Source: Gluconacetobacter johannae (GTDB lineage: Bacteria > Pseudomonadota > Alphaproteobacteria > Acetobacterales > Acetobacteraceae). From it: DNA of 42,497 nucleotides. This document shows, one piece after another, positions 28,172 to 39,969 of this stretch. The translations under genes and the position numbers were made by a program. The notes under the pieces were generated by a model, which worked only from the letters and a program-made list of their open reading frames with translations, was not told where the DNA came from and searched no databases. Numbering within the stretch: the stretch's first letter is position 1; each line of letters begins with the position of its first letter. The stretch covers positions 1 to 42,497 of the forward strand of contig NZ_JABEQH010000028.1 of NCBI RefSeq assembly GCF_014174305.1. Direction: 5' to 3'.

Positions 28172-28531
28172 ATGTCGATTACTGATTCAGTGACGACCCT
28201 GGGCGACTTCGTGACCGGCGCGAAATACGATCATTCCGGTCTGGTCAGCGCGATTCACGAATATCTTGACCGTGTCCGGCGCGAAAGCGGCCTGAACGGC
28301 TTTGCCGAGCGGGCGGCGGCGGCGGGATATGGCGATATCGTCGCCCGATGGAAGGCGGACGACAAGGCGGCCCCGATGACCGAGGACATGGTCCGGGGCC
28401 TGATCGCAAAGCCGGACCTGGACTGGTTCGCCGAACAGACGGGCCTGTCGGGACCGGCGGTGGTGCAGATCCTGGCCCGTCAGCTTCCGATCATCGTGTA
28501 CAGGCGCGCCCACGCCACGACCCCGCACTGA
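28172..28531 (+). CDS. YidB/DUF937-family protein
   Basis: A 119-residue protein with the YidB-type pattern: GYGDIVARWKADDKAAPMTED at mid-length (about 51-71), then WFAEQTGLSGPAVVQILARQLP, as in DUF937 proteins. The N-terminal portion SAIHEYLDRVRRESGLNGFAERA fits the same fold. No signal peptide is present. GGAGG precedes ATG 28172 by 8 nt, a strong site. Function unknown in any organism, as far as I know. Confidence 0.78.
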   Translation: MSITDSVTTLGDFVTGAKYDHSGLVSAIHEYLDRVRRESGLNGFAERAAAAGYGDIVARWKADDKAAPMTEDMVRGLIAKPDLDWFAEQTGLSGPAVVQILARQLPIIVYRRAHATTPH

Positions 28532-28726
28532 TGCCGGCCCCTCGCGGTGTTGCGGCGAAGGCGGGCGGTTGATCGGCCATAGCCGCGCGCGGCGCGGCGT
28601 GGCAGGGTGGGGACGTCCGGATCGGTGTGGATCGGTCCGGATTTTCCGGCGGGGTGTCCCGCCGTCAGCCGCCGGGCGGATCGTGTGGCTGTCGTCGCGC
28701 CCCGTCCGGACACCGGGGAGAGAGGC

Positions 28727-29536
28727 ATGCTGATACGCGCGGGCTACGATATCGCACTGACGGTTCAGTCCCCTACGCCGCTGGTCCTGATGCTGGAGGT
28801 TCATCCGGATCGGGAACCGGACCTGATGACGCCGCAGATTCCGATGTTCGACCCGCCCGTGCCGGCGCAGCGCTATCTGGACGGGTTCGGCAACCGCTGC
28901 ACGCGGGTGATCGCGCCCGGCGGAACGCTGCGGACGACGATGTCCTTCCTGATCGCCGACAGCGGCCTGCCCGACCGGCAGATGCCCATGGCGCGCGAGG
29001 TTCCGGTCGGCGACCTGCCGTCCGATTGCCTGGTCTTCCTGCTGGGCAGTCGCTATTGCGAGACCGACCTGCTGTCGCAGACCGCGTGGTCCCTGTTCGG
29101 CCATCTGCTGCCGGGCTGGAACCGGGTGCAGGCGATCGTCAGTTTCGTGCATCATCATATTCGTTTCGATTACAGCCAGGCCCGGGCGACCCGCTCGGCG
29201 TACGAGGCCTATAACGAGCGCGTGGGCGTATGCCGCGATTTCGCGCACCTGGCGGTGACGCTGTGCCGCTGCATGAACATTCCGGCACGGTACTGCACCG
29301 GCTACCTGGGCGATATCGGGGTTCCGCCCGTCGACGACCCGATGGATTTTTCCGCCTGGTTCGAGGTCTGGCTGGACGGGCAGTGGTTCACCTTTGACGC
29401 ACGCCACAATACGCCGCGGATTGGCCGGGTGGTCATGGCGCGTGGGCGCGATGCGACCGACGTGGCGCTGACGACGTCGTTCGGGCCGGCGATCCTGTCC
29501 GGCTTCACCGTGACGACGTACGAGGAGGTTTACTGA
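28727..29536 (+). CDS. Transglutaminase-like family protein
   Basis: A 269-residue protein of the bacterial transglutaminase-like (papain-fold) superfamily, without signal peptide. An N-terminal beta-domain precedes the core. The core has the expected nucleophile Cys in GVCRDFAHLAVTLCR (about residue 168) and the Asp in FDARHNTPRIGR. The position normally occupied by the catalytic His (HAW) reads SAW (DFSAWFEVWL, about residues 208-217). This may be a subfamily trait or may mean altered catalysis. GGAGAGAGG gives a strong start at 28727. Peptidase rather than cross-linking activity is usual for bacterial members. Confidence 0.82.
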   Translation: MLIRAGYDIALTVQSPTPLVLMLEVHPDREPDLMTPQIPMFDPPVPAQRYLDGFGNRCTRVIAPGGTLRTTMSFLIADSGLPDRQMPMAREVPVGDLPSDCLVFLLGSRYCETDLLSQTAWSLFGHLLPGWNRVQAIVSFVHHHIRFDYSQARATRSAYEAYNERVGVCRDFAHLAVTLCRCMNIPARYCTGYLGDIGVPPVDDPMDFSAWFEVWLDGQWFTFDARHNTPRIGRVVMARGRDATDVALTTSFGPAILSGFTVTTYEEVY

Positions 29537-29717
29537 CGACGGGATTAAGTTCGTGCATTCCTCGCCATGAGGATCTATAGAGCGCTCTCGGCTGGACTTT
29601 TCAGCCACGGGCAAGATCTCAAAGTAGCCGCGCACGCGACATTCTGGCGTCTCCGAAAAAAGAAAAGTCTCGATCCCGCGCATTTTCGCGCGGGCGCCGG
29701 TTATAAGGAGACCTGTC

Positions 29718-29924
29718 ATGGCTACAGGCACTGTCAAATGGTTCAACGCCCAGAAGGGCTTCGGCTTTATCCAGCCGACTGACGGCGCGAGCGATGTGTT
29801 CGTGCATATTTCGGCGGTCGAGCAGGCCGGGTTGCGCGGCCTGAACGAAGGCCAGACCCTCAGCTACGAACTGGAAACGGGGCGGAGCGGCAAAGTGTCC
29901 GCCACCAACCTCCGGGTCGGCTAA
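29718..29924 (+). CDS. Cold-shock domain protein (CspA family)
   Basis: A 68-residue single cold-shock domain that binds single-stranded RNA/DNA and melts mRNA structure. RNP1 KGFGFI is at residues 13-18 and RNP2 VFVHI is at about 27-31. AAGGAG precedes ATG 29718. The 180-nt upstream region holds hairpins: a 7-bp stem CCCGCGC/GCGCGGG at 29675-29694 just before the ribosome site, and GGCTG/CAGCC at 29590-29606. These are compatible with a thermosensitive leader, though this is unproven. A terminator follows directly. Confidence 0.95.
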   Translation: MATGTVKWFNAQKGFGFIQPTDGASDVFVHISAVEQAGLRGLNEGQTLSYELETGRSGKVSATNLRVG

Positions 29925-29925
29925 G

Positions 29926-29955
29926 AAAAAGGGGCGCCGCGAGGCGCCCTTTTTA
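29926..29955 (+). terminator. Intrinsic terminator after the cold-shock gene
   Basis: GGGCGCC/GGCGCCC stem with a GCGA loop, flanked by A5 and T5. It begins right after the stop codon. The T-run makes it effective for the plus strand. Confidence 0.9.
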
Positions 29956-29989
29956 TTTGTCCGGCCGAAGGGCGCGAACGACCCTGTCA

Positions 29990-30514
29990 TCACGACGCGG
30001 CAAGGACACTCATGCCCACGGACAGGATCGCCGACCCCAGAATGATCCAGAAAATGTCGATTTTGGTCACGAACATCAGCAGCAGGCCGATCGCCGCGAG
30101 GGCGTAGGTGAACCACCCCGTGAGCGCGTCCTTCGCCAGTGGAAAGGCGGCGGCGAACAGCAGCGCGGCGCTGCTCACGACGACCATCTTCAGCAGGTTC
30201 TGAAGCCTGGGATGATGGAGGCGTCGCCCGGCATAATGCAGCAGCGGCACGATCATGACCGCCGGCGTGACCAGGGCCAGCCAGCCCGCGACGGCGCCGC
30301 TGACACCCGAGACGAAATAGCCGACACTGACGACATACAGGCCCACGGCGCCGGGCGTGCTGCGGGTAATGACCACGGCCTCGTTCAGTTGCGCTTCCGT
30401 CAGCACATGGCGATGCAGGACAAGGGCATCCTGGATGGCCGGCAGCGAGGCCAGGCCGGCGAAGGAAGTGATCGTCGCCCTGAGAAGAACGACATACAGG
30501 TCCAGGAAACTCAT
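29990..30514 (-). CDS. Chromate transporter, C-terminal half-size subunit (ChrA/CHR domain)
   Basis: A 174-residue membrane protein with one CHR domain: SFAGLASLPAIQDALV near the start, then ITRSTPGAVGLYVVSVGYFVSG (in part). About five hydrophobic helices are visible. It is the second gene of a split pair; its ATG overlaps the stop of the first (ATGA at 30511-30514). Short-chain ChrA pairs are thought to act together as chromate or other oxyanion exporters. True substrate unknown. ATG 30514 is the only start that fits the family N-terminus. Confidence 0.85.
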   Translation of the reverse strand: MSFLDLYVVLLRATITSFAGLASLPAIQDALVLHRHVLTEAQLNEAVVITRSTPGAVGLYVVSVGYFVSGVSGAVAGWLALVTPAVMIVPLLHYAGRRLHHPRLQNLLKMVVVSSAALLFAAAFPLAKDALTGWFTYALAAIGLLLMFVTKIDIFWIILGSAILSVGMSVLAAS

Positions 30515-31092
30515 GCCCGGGCCACCGGCAGCAGCGCGCCGACGACCGCGCAGGACAGCAGGATGTCGATGGCCGGAATGTCGAACCCCCAATAGAGGAC
30601 CAGCGACCCCACCGCGACCAGCGCGATCATCGTTCTGGACCCCTGGACGACATGCGGCCGCGCGATCACCCATGCCGTCCTGACCGTCACGGCCACCGCG
30701 CAGGCCACCGCGCCCCGGATCGCAGCCTGGACGATCGGATCATGTTCCCAGAAACTGAACAGCATGGTGCAGACCAGGACGAGCAGCGCCGATGGGACGG
30801 AGGCCCCGAGCAACGCGCACACCGCGCCGCCGCCACGTCGCGCCATCCAGCCGATGCCGGTGCAGAAGGCCAGGAGGTTCGTGCCCGGAATGAGGCGCGC
30901 CAGGGCGAAGCACAGGGTGAATTCGCTCTCGCTCAGCCAGTCGCGGCGGTCGATGATTTCCTTGTGCAGGACAGATACCGTCGCGCTGCCGCCGCCCCAG
31001 GTGAAGTTGGCGTATCGCGCAAAAAGATTGGCGATCTGCCATGGTTCGGGCGATTTCCGATGTGAGGTCTCGACGATGGTCTCATCGGCCAT
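30511..31092 (-). CDS. Chromate transporter, N-terminal half-size subunit (ChrA/CHR domain)
   Basis: A 193-residue membrane protein with the CHR-domain signature ARYANFTWGGGSATVSVLHKE (first 20 of it at about residues 29-48) and FALARLIPGTNLLAFCTGIGW (in part). Four to five hydrophobic helices follow. ATG 31092 has GGGAG about 11 nt upstream. The upstream DNA (about 31142-31172) is AT-rich, with an inverted GTATC/GATAC repeat that could be the promoter or operator. The pair sits directly downstream of tRNA-Lys on the same strand. Confidence 0.85.
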   Translation of the reverse strand: MADETIVETSHRKSPEPWQIANLFARYANFTWGGGSATVSVLHKEIIDRRDWLSESEFTLCFALARLIPGTNLLAFCTGIGWMARRGGGAVCALLGASVPSALLVLVCTMLFSFWEHDPIVQAAIRGAVACAVAVTVRTAWVIARPHVVQGSRTMIALVAVGSLVLYWGFDIPAIDILLSCAVVGALLPVARA

Positions 31093-31234
31093 GACGGCGT
31101 CTGCTCCCGCTGTATCCGCGACGTCCAGGCATGACCGTCGCTTGTGGGTATTTGTATCCACCCGTATATAGATACTGCGAGGAAGCGTCTCGTGAGATTC
31201 GGACTCTGGACGCGGGTTCGGGAAAAGTCCGGCC

Positions 31235-31254
31235 CGCCGGGCGGCTGCCCGGCG
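31235..31254 (-). terminator. Possible terminator after tRNA-Lys
   Basis: A perfect 8-bp stem, CGCCGGGC with GCCCGGCG around a 4-nt loop, lies about 39 nt beyond the tRNA 3' end. In the minus direction ACTTTTCCC follows after six bases, a poor T-run. Confidence 0.35.
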
Positions 31255-31292
31255 ATCGGGAAAACCCATGAATTTTATATGGTGTTTTCGAA

Positions 31293-31368
31293 TGGTGAGC
31301 CGGGTGGGACTCGAACCCACGACCATTCGATTAAAAGTCGAATGCTCTACCGGCTGAGCTACCGGCTC
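31293..31368 (-). tRNA. tRNA-Lys (anticodon UUU)
   Basis: A complete 76-nt cloverleaf with encoded CCA. The acceptor stem is GAGCCGG/CCGGCTC with discriminator A. The D arm is GCTC/GAGC. The anticodon arm is TTCGA-CTTTTAA-TCGAA, with TTT at the anticodon. The T arm is GTGGG-TTCGAGT-CCCAC. Confidence 0.98.
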
Positions 31369-31430
31369 ACCGAAGCCGCATGTGCGGTGCGGCTTCGGGT
31401 ACTGGCTTCAGAGGTTCAAGTCAACCTCTA

Positions 31431-31916
31431 TCAGGCCTCGACGGGGCGCATGCTGATGATGCGGTCGGGGTCCTGCACCACGCCGCTCTGGCCGGCGCCG
31501 CGCTTGATCTGGTCGATGTGCTCCATGCCCTCGATCACCTGGCCGACAATCGTGTACTGGCCGTCGAGATGGGGGGAGGGCTCGAACATGATGAAGAACT
31601 GGCTGTTCGCGCTGTCCGGGTTCATCGTGCGGGCCATGCCGACCGTGCCGCGTTCGAATTTGGCGGCACGCGTGAATTCGGCCTTCAGGTCGGGCAGGTG
31701 GCTGCCGCTGGTGCCGGTGCCGGTCGGGTCGCCGCCCTGCGCCATGAAGCCCTGGATCACGCGATGGAACGGCGTGTTGTCGTAGAAGCCTTCGGCCGCC
31801 AGGGTGCGGATCCGTTCGGCGGCCAGCGGGGCCACGTCCGGGCGCAGGCGGATGACGACCCGGCCCGTCTTCAGTTCCAGGGCGATCAGGTCGGCCTTGT
31901 TCTCGGTATCAGACAT
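31431..31916 (-). CDS. Peptidyl-prolyl cis-trans isomerase, cyclophilin type
   Basis: A 161-residue cytoplasmic cyclophilin without signal peptide. Catalytic and binding residues are in FHRVIQGFMAQGGDPTGTGT (Arg and Gln of the active site, about residues 51-70), then NSQFFI and HLDGQYTIVGQV. The tryptophan that confers high cyclosporin affinity is replaced by His (PHLDGQ), as is common in bacteria. It sits 58 nt after coaD on the same strand and may share its transcript. Confidence 0.94.
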   Translation of the reverse strand: MSDTENKADLIALELKTGRVVIRLRPDVAPLAAERIRTLAAEGFYDNTPFHRVIQGFMAQGGDPTGTGTSGSHLPDLKAEFTRAAKFERGTVGMARTMNPDSANSQFFIMFEPSPHLDGQYTIVGQVIEGMEHIDQIKRGAGQSGVVQDPDRIISMRPVEA

Positions 31917-31974
31917 CGTTCATGTTCCAGTGCTAAGGCGTGTGGCGCGGCGTGCAATGCCGGACGCCATGCTG

Positions 31975-32476
31975 TTATCCCCCAAGCCGCGCCAGCACAT
32001 GGCGGCGCGTGAAGGGGGGAACGAAGCCGGCGATGTCGCCGCCCATGCGGGCGACCTCCTTCACCAGCCGCGACGAGATGTACTGGCTCCGCTCGTTGGC
32101 CATCAGGAAGATGGTCTCGATATCCGGGGCCAGATGACGGTTCATGCCGAACATCTGCATCTCGTAGTCGAAATCGGCGACGACGCGCAAACCGCGCACG
32201 ATCACCGTGGCGCCCTGGCCGCGCGCGGCGTCGATCAGCAGGTTGCCGAAGCCGACGACATCGATCGTGGTGCCCGTGCGCCGGGCCGGCTTGCGTACCT
32301 CGGTCGTCAGGCAGAGGATCCGCTCGTCCAGCGGTAGCAGGGGCTGCTTGCCGATATTCTCGGCGACCCCGATCACCAGCCGGTCGACCAGCCGCGCCGC
32401 ACGCTCGATAATGTCCAGATGACCATTGGTCACCGGGTCGAACGTGCCGGGGTAGAAGCCCGTGCGCGGCGCGGCG

Positions 32477-32484
<8 letters not shown>
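31975..32484 (-). CDS. coaD: Phosphopantetheine adenylyltransferase
   Basis: A 169-residue enzyme that adenylylates 4'-phosphopantetheine, the penultimate step of coenzyme A synthesis. The nucleotidyltransferase signature [12 protein letters not shown] is present, with the T/HxGH motif as TNGH at residues 19-22. The C-terminal ISSR motif is also seen. Start ATG 32484 overlaps the 3' end of gyrA by 8 nt, indicating translational coupling to gyrA. Confidence 0.95.
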
Positions 32485-35290
<2,806 letters not shown>

Positions 35291-35460
35291 GGCATATCCG
35301 TCATGTCAAAGTCACCCTCGTGTTCCCCGTATCGGCGGACACGGCTGGCGGAAACTGGTGCGGGGCCGGTGCCGGCGCGCGACGCGACCCTAGCACGGTT
35401 TGCCGGCGGCGGAGAAACCGCGCGGCCCGCGCCGGCCGTCGCGGCGCCCCGCAAAACCGG

Positions 35461-36006
35461 TCAGAACGGAATTTCGTCGTCCATGTCGCTGCCGCCGCCA
35501 TGCGGCGCGTCCCAGCCGCCGGACGAAGAACCACCGGAGGACGGACCGCCCGAGGGGGCGCCGCCCTGGCTGCCGCCGCGACCGCCGCCGATCTGGCGCG
35601 GGGCGGACGGGGCCGAATAGCCGCCGCCCATGTCGTCGCCAGCGTCACCGCCGCGGTTGCTGTCCAGCAGCACAAGGTCGCCACGGAAGCGGTCGACCAC
35701 GACCTCGGTCGTATAGCGTTCCTGCCCGGACTGGTCGGTCCATTTGCGGGTCTGGAGCGAGCCTTCCAGATAGATCTTGCGTCCCTTCCGCAGGAACCGC
35801 TCGGCCACGTCGGCGATGCGCTCGTTGAAGATGACGACGCGATGCCACTCGGTCCGTTCCCGCCGCTCGCCGGACGCGCGGTCGTTCCACGTGTCGCTGG
35901 TCGCCAGCGTCAGCGAGACGATCTTGGCGCCGTTCTGGGTGTTCCGGACCTCGGGGTCCTTGCCCAGATTGCCTACGAGAATGACCTTGTTGACGCTACC
36001 CGCCAT
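35461..36006 (-). CDS. ssb: Single-stranded DNA-binding protein
   Basis: A 181-residue SSB. The OB fold covers about residues 4-110, starting [21 protein letters not shown] Gly/Ser-rich linker leads to the acidic tip DMDDEIPF, which recruits repair and replication proteins. AGGAAG lies 5 nt before ATG 36006. It is divergent from uvrA, a conserved arrangement, and shares the intergenic region containing a LexA box. gyrA follows 170 nt downstream on the same strand. Confidence 0.97.
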   Translation of the reverse strand: MAGSVNKVILVGNLGKDPEVRNTQNGAKIVSLTLATSDTWNDRASGERRERTEWHRVVIFNERIADVAERFLRKGRKIYLEGSLQTRKWTDQSGQERYTTEVVVDRFRGDLVLLDSNRGGDAGDDMGGGYSAPSAPRQIGGGRGGSQGGAPSGGPSSGGSSSGGWDAPHGGGSDMDDEIPF

Positions 36007-36245
36007 AGTGCTTCCTGCTGCTGTCCGGTATGGAGTCGCGTCCCGTCGGGTCGCGCCCCATGGAATAATGCCGTCCGCCCGGATCGGTATCTGGGGCGGA
36101 CGAGGCTGAACGGACATCTTAACCCAATTGCATGGCCGAGGATACCTGTCCGTGTCGCGTCATCTGGCGTCCCCGGCGATGCGATCGGCCGGGCGATGCA
36201 TTTTTCCGGGGCGACGGATCTTGGCGCGGGGCGCGGAACAGGTCA

Positions 36246-36260
36246 GAACAGAGTATGAAC
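36246..36260 (+). promoter_or_regulatory. LexA (SOS) box upstream of uvrA
   Basis: GAAC-AGAGTAT-GAAC fits the alphaproteobacterial LexA site, GAAC-N7-GAAC (equivalent to GTTC-N7-GTTC), exactly. It lies 44 bp before the uvrA start in the shared region with ssb, so damage induction of uvrA, and possibly ssb, is expected. A third GAAC at 36236 is one base off the correct spacing. Confidence 0.85.
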
Positions 36261-36304
36261 GGAACGCGCCGTGCGCGTCGGGAAAAAAGCGGAGAGCGGA
36301 CATC

Positions 36305-39226
36305 ATGGATACCCCATCCAGGCCTGCCCCTGGCCTGCCGGCGGCGCAGTCGATCCGGGTTCGCGGGGCGCGGGCGCACAACCTGAAGAACATCGACGTC
36401 GAGATCCCGCGCGATGCCCTGACGGTGGTGACCGGCCTGTCGGGATCGGGGAAATCGTCCCTGGCGTTCGATACGATCTATGCCGAGGGGCAGCGGCGCT
36501 ATGTCGAAAGCCTGTCGGCCTATGCGCGGCAGTTCCTGGAGCTGATGGGCAAGCCCGACATGGATTCGATCGAGGGCCTGTCGCCGGCGATCTCGATCGA
36601 GCAGAAGACGACGTCGAAGAACCCGCGTTCCACCGTGGGCACGATCACCGAAATCCATGATTACATGCGCCTGCTGTGGGCGCGGGCCGGCGTGCCCTAT
36701 TCGCCTGCGACCGGCCTGCCGATCGAGGCGCAGACCGTCAGCCAGATGGTGGACCGCGTCATGGCGCTGCCCGAGGGCACGCGGCTGATCCTGCTGGCCC
36801 CGGTGATCCGCGACCGCAAGGGCGAATGCCGCAAGGAACTGGCCGAACTGCAGCGCAAGGGCTTCACCCGCGTCAAGGTCGACGGCACCCTGCACGAAAT
36901 CGCCGAGGTCCCGGACCTGAACCGCAAGCTGCGCCACACGGTCGAGGCCGTGGTGGACCGCGTGGTCGTCAAGCCCGGGCTGGAATCCCGCCTGGCCGAC
37001 AGTTTCGAGACCGCCCTGGCCCTGTCCGACGGCCTGGTCTACGCCGAGGAGGTCGTGCGTGGCGAAGGCGCCGAGCCCCCGCCGCACATGGTCTTCTCGT
37101 CGCGCTTCGCCTGCCCGGTCAGTGGCTTCACGCTGGAGGAGATCGAACCGCGCCTGTTCTCGTTCAACGCCCCGCAGGGCGCGTGCCCGGCCTGCGACGG
37201 AATCGGGACCGAAACGTTCTTCGACCCGCATCTGATCGTCCCCGACGAATCGCTGTCGCTGGCCGGGGGCGCCGTCGCCCCGTGGCGCAGCAGCCAGAGC
37301 CCCTATTACCAGCAGACCCTGGAAAGCCTGGCCGCCCATTACGGGGCGCGGATGGACACTCCGTGGCGCGACCTGCCGCAGGGGGTGCGCGACGTGATCC
37401 TGGACGGCGGCAAGGACGACATCACCTTTCTCTATCGCGACGGCAAGCGGTCCTACGGGCTGACCAAGCCGTTCGAGGGGGTGGCGACCAACCTGCGCCG
37501 GCGCATGGCGGAAACCGACAGCGTCTGGGTGCGCGAGGAGCTGTCGCGCTACCAGTCCGACAAGCCGTGCCATGTCTGCCAAGGCGCGCGCCTGCGGCCT
37601 GAGGCGCTATCGGTGCGCGTCGCCGGGTCGGACATCGCCACGGCGTCGGACCTGCCCATTCGCCGGGCGCTGGAGTGGTTCGGCACGGTGGAGGCGACGC
37701 TGACGCCCCAGCGGGCGGAAATCGCCCGGCGCATCCTGCGTGAAATCCTCGACCGGCTGCGGTTCCTGGACGATGTGGGGCTGGATTACCTGACGCTGTC
37801 GCGCGGGTCGGCGACCCTGTCGGGCGGGGAAAGCCAGCGCATCCGGCTGGCCAGCCAGATCGGCTCGGGCCTGACGGGCGTGCTGTATGTGCTCGACGAG
37901 CCTTCGATCGGGCTGCATCAGCGCGATAATGAACGGCTGCTGGCGACGCTGGACCGGCTGAAACGGCTGGGGAACACGCTGATCGTCGTGGAACATGACG
38001 AGGACGCGATCCGCGCTGCCGACTGGCTGATCGACATGGGGCCGGGGGCAGGGGTCAATGGCGGGCATGTCGTGGCCAGCGGTACCCCGGCCGAGGTCGC
38101 GGCCAATCCGGCCAGCCTGACCGGCGATTACCTGTCGGGCCGGCGCAGGATCGCGGTGCCGGCGCAGCGCCGCCCCGTCGATCCAGAGCGCAGCCTGGTG
38201 CTGGAGGGGGCGGCCGGCAACAATCTGAAGGACGTGACGGCGCGTTTTCCGCTGGGCACCTTCACCTGCGTCACCGGCGTTTCGGGCGGGGGGAAATCGA
38301 CGCTGGTGGTCGACACGCTGTACAAGGCGCTGTCGCGGCAACTGATGGGCTCCGGGCAGACTCCCGCGCCCTATCGCCGGATCGCGGGGCTGGACCTGCT
38401 GGACAAGATCATCGACATCGACCAGTCGCCGATCGGCCGCACGCCGCGCTCCAACCCCGCGACCTACACCGACCTGTTCGCGCCGATCCGCGACTGGTTC
38501 GCCGAACTGCCGGAGAGCAAGGCGCGGGGCTACAAGCCGGGGCGGTTCTCGTTCAACGTCAAGGGCGGGCGGTGCGAGGCCTGCCAGGGCGACGGCGTGC
38601 TGAAGATCGAGATGCACTTCCTGCCCGACGTGTTCGTGACCTGCGATACCTGCAAGGGCGCGCGCTATAACCGCGAGACGCTGGAGGTGAAGTTCCGCGG
38701 CAAATCCATCGCCGACGTGCTGGCCATGACGGTGGACGAGGCCCTGCCGTATTTCTCGGCCGTGCCGCGCATCCGCGACCGGCTGGCGATCCTGCAGCAG
38801 GTGGGGCTGGGCTATGTGGCGCTGGGCCAGCAGGCGACCACCCTGTCGGGCGGCGAGGCGCAGCGCGTCAAGCTGTCCAAGGAACTGGCCCGCCGCGCCA
38901 CCGGCCGCACCCTGTATATTCTCGACGAGCCGACCACCGGCCTGCATACCGAAGACGTGCGTAAGCTGCTGGAGGTGCTGCATGCCCTGGTCGACCAGGG
39001 CAACACCGTCGTGGTGATCGAGCATAATCTCGAGGTCATCAAGACCGCCGACTGGGTGCTGGACATGGGGCCCGAGGGCGGTGACGGCGGCGGGCGCATC
39101 GTCGCCGAGGGCACGCCCGAGGACATCGCCGCCTGCCCGGACAGCCATACCGGGCGCTTCCTGCGTCCGTTGCTGGCGGACGCCGCCCCGGCGCCGAAAA
39201 AACGCGCGCGGCGGGCCCGCGCCTGA
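36305..39226 (+). CDS. uvrA: Excinuclease ABC subunit A
   Basis: A 973-residue damage-recognition ATPase of nucleotide excision repair. It has two ABC modules: Walker [10 protein letters not shown] near residue 45 and GVSGGGKST near 657. Signature motifs LSGGESQRI and LSGGEAQRV are present, as are zinc-finger cysteine pairs in [16 protein letters not shown] and [19 protein letters not shown] 36305 gives the usual N-terminus; GGAG lies about 12 nt upstream. Controlled by the LexA box just upstream. Confidence 0.97.
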   Translation: MDTPSRPAPGLPAAQSIRVRGARAHNLKNIDVEIPRDALTVVTGLSGSGKSSLAFDTIYAEGQRRYVESLSAYARQFLELMGKPDMDSIEGLSPAISIEQKTTSKNPRSTVGTITEIHDYMRLLWARAGVPYSPATGLPIEAQTVSQMVDRVMALPEGTRLILLAPVIRDRKGECRKELAELQRKGFTRVKVDGTLHEIAEVPDLNRKLRHTVEAVVDRVVVKPGLESRLADSFETALALSDGLVYAEEVVRGEGAEPPPHMVFSSRFACPVSGFTLEEIEPRLFSFNAPQGACPACDGIGTETFFDPHLIVPDESLSLAGGAVAPWRSSQSPYYQQTLESLAAHYGARMDTPWRDLPQGVRDVILDGGKDDITFLYRDGKRSYGLTKPFEGVATNLRRRMAETDSVWVREELSRYQSDKPCHVCQGARLRPEALSVRVAGSDIATASDLPIRRALEWFGTVEATLTPQRAEIARRILREILDRLRFLDDVGLDYLTLSRGSATLSGGESQRIRLASQIGSGLTGVLYVLDEPSIGLHQRDNERLLATLDRLKRLGNTLIVVEHDEDAIRAADWLIDMGPGAGVNGGHVVASGTPAEVAANPASLTGDYLSGRRRIAVPAQRRPVDPERSLVLEGAAGNNLKDVTARFPLGTFTCVTGVSGGGKSTLVVDTLYKALSRQLMGSGQTPAPYRRIAGLDLLDKIIDIDQSPIGRTPRSNPATYTDLFAPIRDWFAELPESKARGYKPGRFSFNVKGGRCEACQGDGVLKIEMHFLPDVFVTCDTCKGARYNRETLEVKFRGKSIADVLAMTVDEALPYFSAVPRIRDRLAILQQVGLGYVALGQQATTLSGGEAQRVKLSKELARRATGRTLYILDEPTTGLHTEDVRKLLEVLHALVDQGNTVVVIEHNLEVIKTADWVLDMGPEGGDGGGRIVAEGTPEDIAACPDSHTGRFLRPLLADAAPAPKKRARRARA

Positions 39227-39351
39227 CGCGTTCTCCGGCCCGTCGCGCCCCCGTGCGCGGCGGGTGAGGCGGTGTCATGGAAAATACATAAAAAATTCGG
39301 TCCCGAGCTGTTGAAAACACTTGCGCCAGCAAGGCTGTGGCCTTATCAGCG

Positions 39352-39372
39352 GCCCCCTTGGCCCAAGGGGGC
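39352..39372 (+). promoter_or_regulatory. Hairpin upstream of speD
   Basis: GCCCCCTT and AAGGGGGC form an 8-bp stem around GGCCC, 41 nt before the speD start and with no T-run. A weak promoter (TTGCGC, 17 nt, TATCAG ending 39349) overlaps its left edge. It may be an operator or 5'-end stem; no known polyamine-responsive RNA is recognised. Confidence 0.3.
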
Positions 39373-39413
39373 GATCCCGCCCAACAGGCTGTCTACTGGT
39401 TTGGGGGTACGTG

Positions 39414-39872
39414 ATGAACGCACTTGCTCAGCTGGGGATGGTCTCGGAACTCCCGAGCAATAACCAGATGTCCTCTTCTCCGTCCTCGTCCGAGGAACGG
39501 ACGGATTATTTCGTCGAGAAAGACGGGATGAAGTTTGCGGGAACGCATCTTCTCGTCGATCTTTGGGAGGCCCGGAATCTGGATGATCCGGCGCAGATCG
39601 ACCGCACCCTGTGCGAGGCGGCGGTAACGGCCGGCGCCACGATCCTGCACAGCCATTTCCATCACTTCTCGCCCAACGGCGGGGTGTCGGGCGTGGTGGT
39701 GCTGGCCGAGAGCCACATTTCGATCCACACGTGGCCCGAACGCGATTTCGCCGCCGTGGATATCTTCATGTGCGGCGCGTGCGATCCGCACCTTGCGATC
39801 CCGGTGATGCAGCGCCTGTTCCAGGCGGGCCGGGTCGTCGTCGACGAACAGCGTCGCGGCCGGGTGGGGTGA
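39414..39872 (+). CDS. speD: S-adenosylmethionine decarboxylase proenzyme
   Basis: A 152-residue class 1B (SpeH-type) decarboxylase. It autocleaves to form a pyruvoyl cofactor and makes decarboxylated AdoMet for spermidine synthesis. The cleavage serine is Ser100 in AESHISIHTWPE. The catalytic His and Cys residues are in SHFHHFSPNGG and FMCGACDPH. The first 28 residues, rich in Ser, are longer than in most relatives. ATG 39414 follows a GGGGG run at 7 nt; GTG 39411 is immediately upstream. speE follows after a terminator. Confidence 0.95.
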   Translation: MNALAQLGMVSELPSNNQMSSSPSSSEERTDYFVEKDGMKFAGTHLLVDLWEARNLDDPAQIDRTLCEAAVTAGATILHSHFHHFSPNGGVSGVVVLAESHISIHTWPERDFAAVDIFMCGACDPHLAIPVMQRLFQAGRVVVDEQRRGRVG

Positions 39873-39916
39873 CGGGCCGGGATGGCGTCCGACAGGGCGC
39901 CGTCCGCATGAACCGG

Positions 39917-39945
39917 GGGGCCGGATCCGTCCGGCCTCTTTTTTT
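39917..39945 (+). terminator. Intrinsic terminator between speD and speE
   Basis: GGCCGGA/TCCGGCC stem with a TCCG loop, followed by TC and seven T. It lies 45 nt after speD and 24 nt before the speE start, so speE needs read-through or its own promoter. Confidence 0.9.
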
Positions 39946-39969
39946 ATGTACGCGCAGGGAGAACAGGCA

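Noticed and set aside
27984-28193. 70-codon frame before the YidB-like gene
   Set aside because: An intrinsic terminator (28044-28072) lies in its middle and it overlaps the start of the YidB-like gene.
36236-36249. Second LexA box GAAC-N6-GAAC
   Set aside because: The spacing is 6, not the 7 required, so only the overlapping 36246-36260 site was kept.
39239-39264. Stem CCCGTCGCGC/GCGCGGCGGG as a uvrA terminator
   Set aside because: Ten pairs with one wobble, but GC-rich bases follow instead of a T-run. It may stabilise the mRNA end but is not convincing as a terminator.
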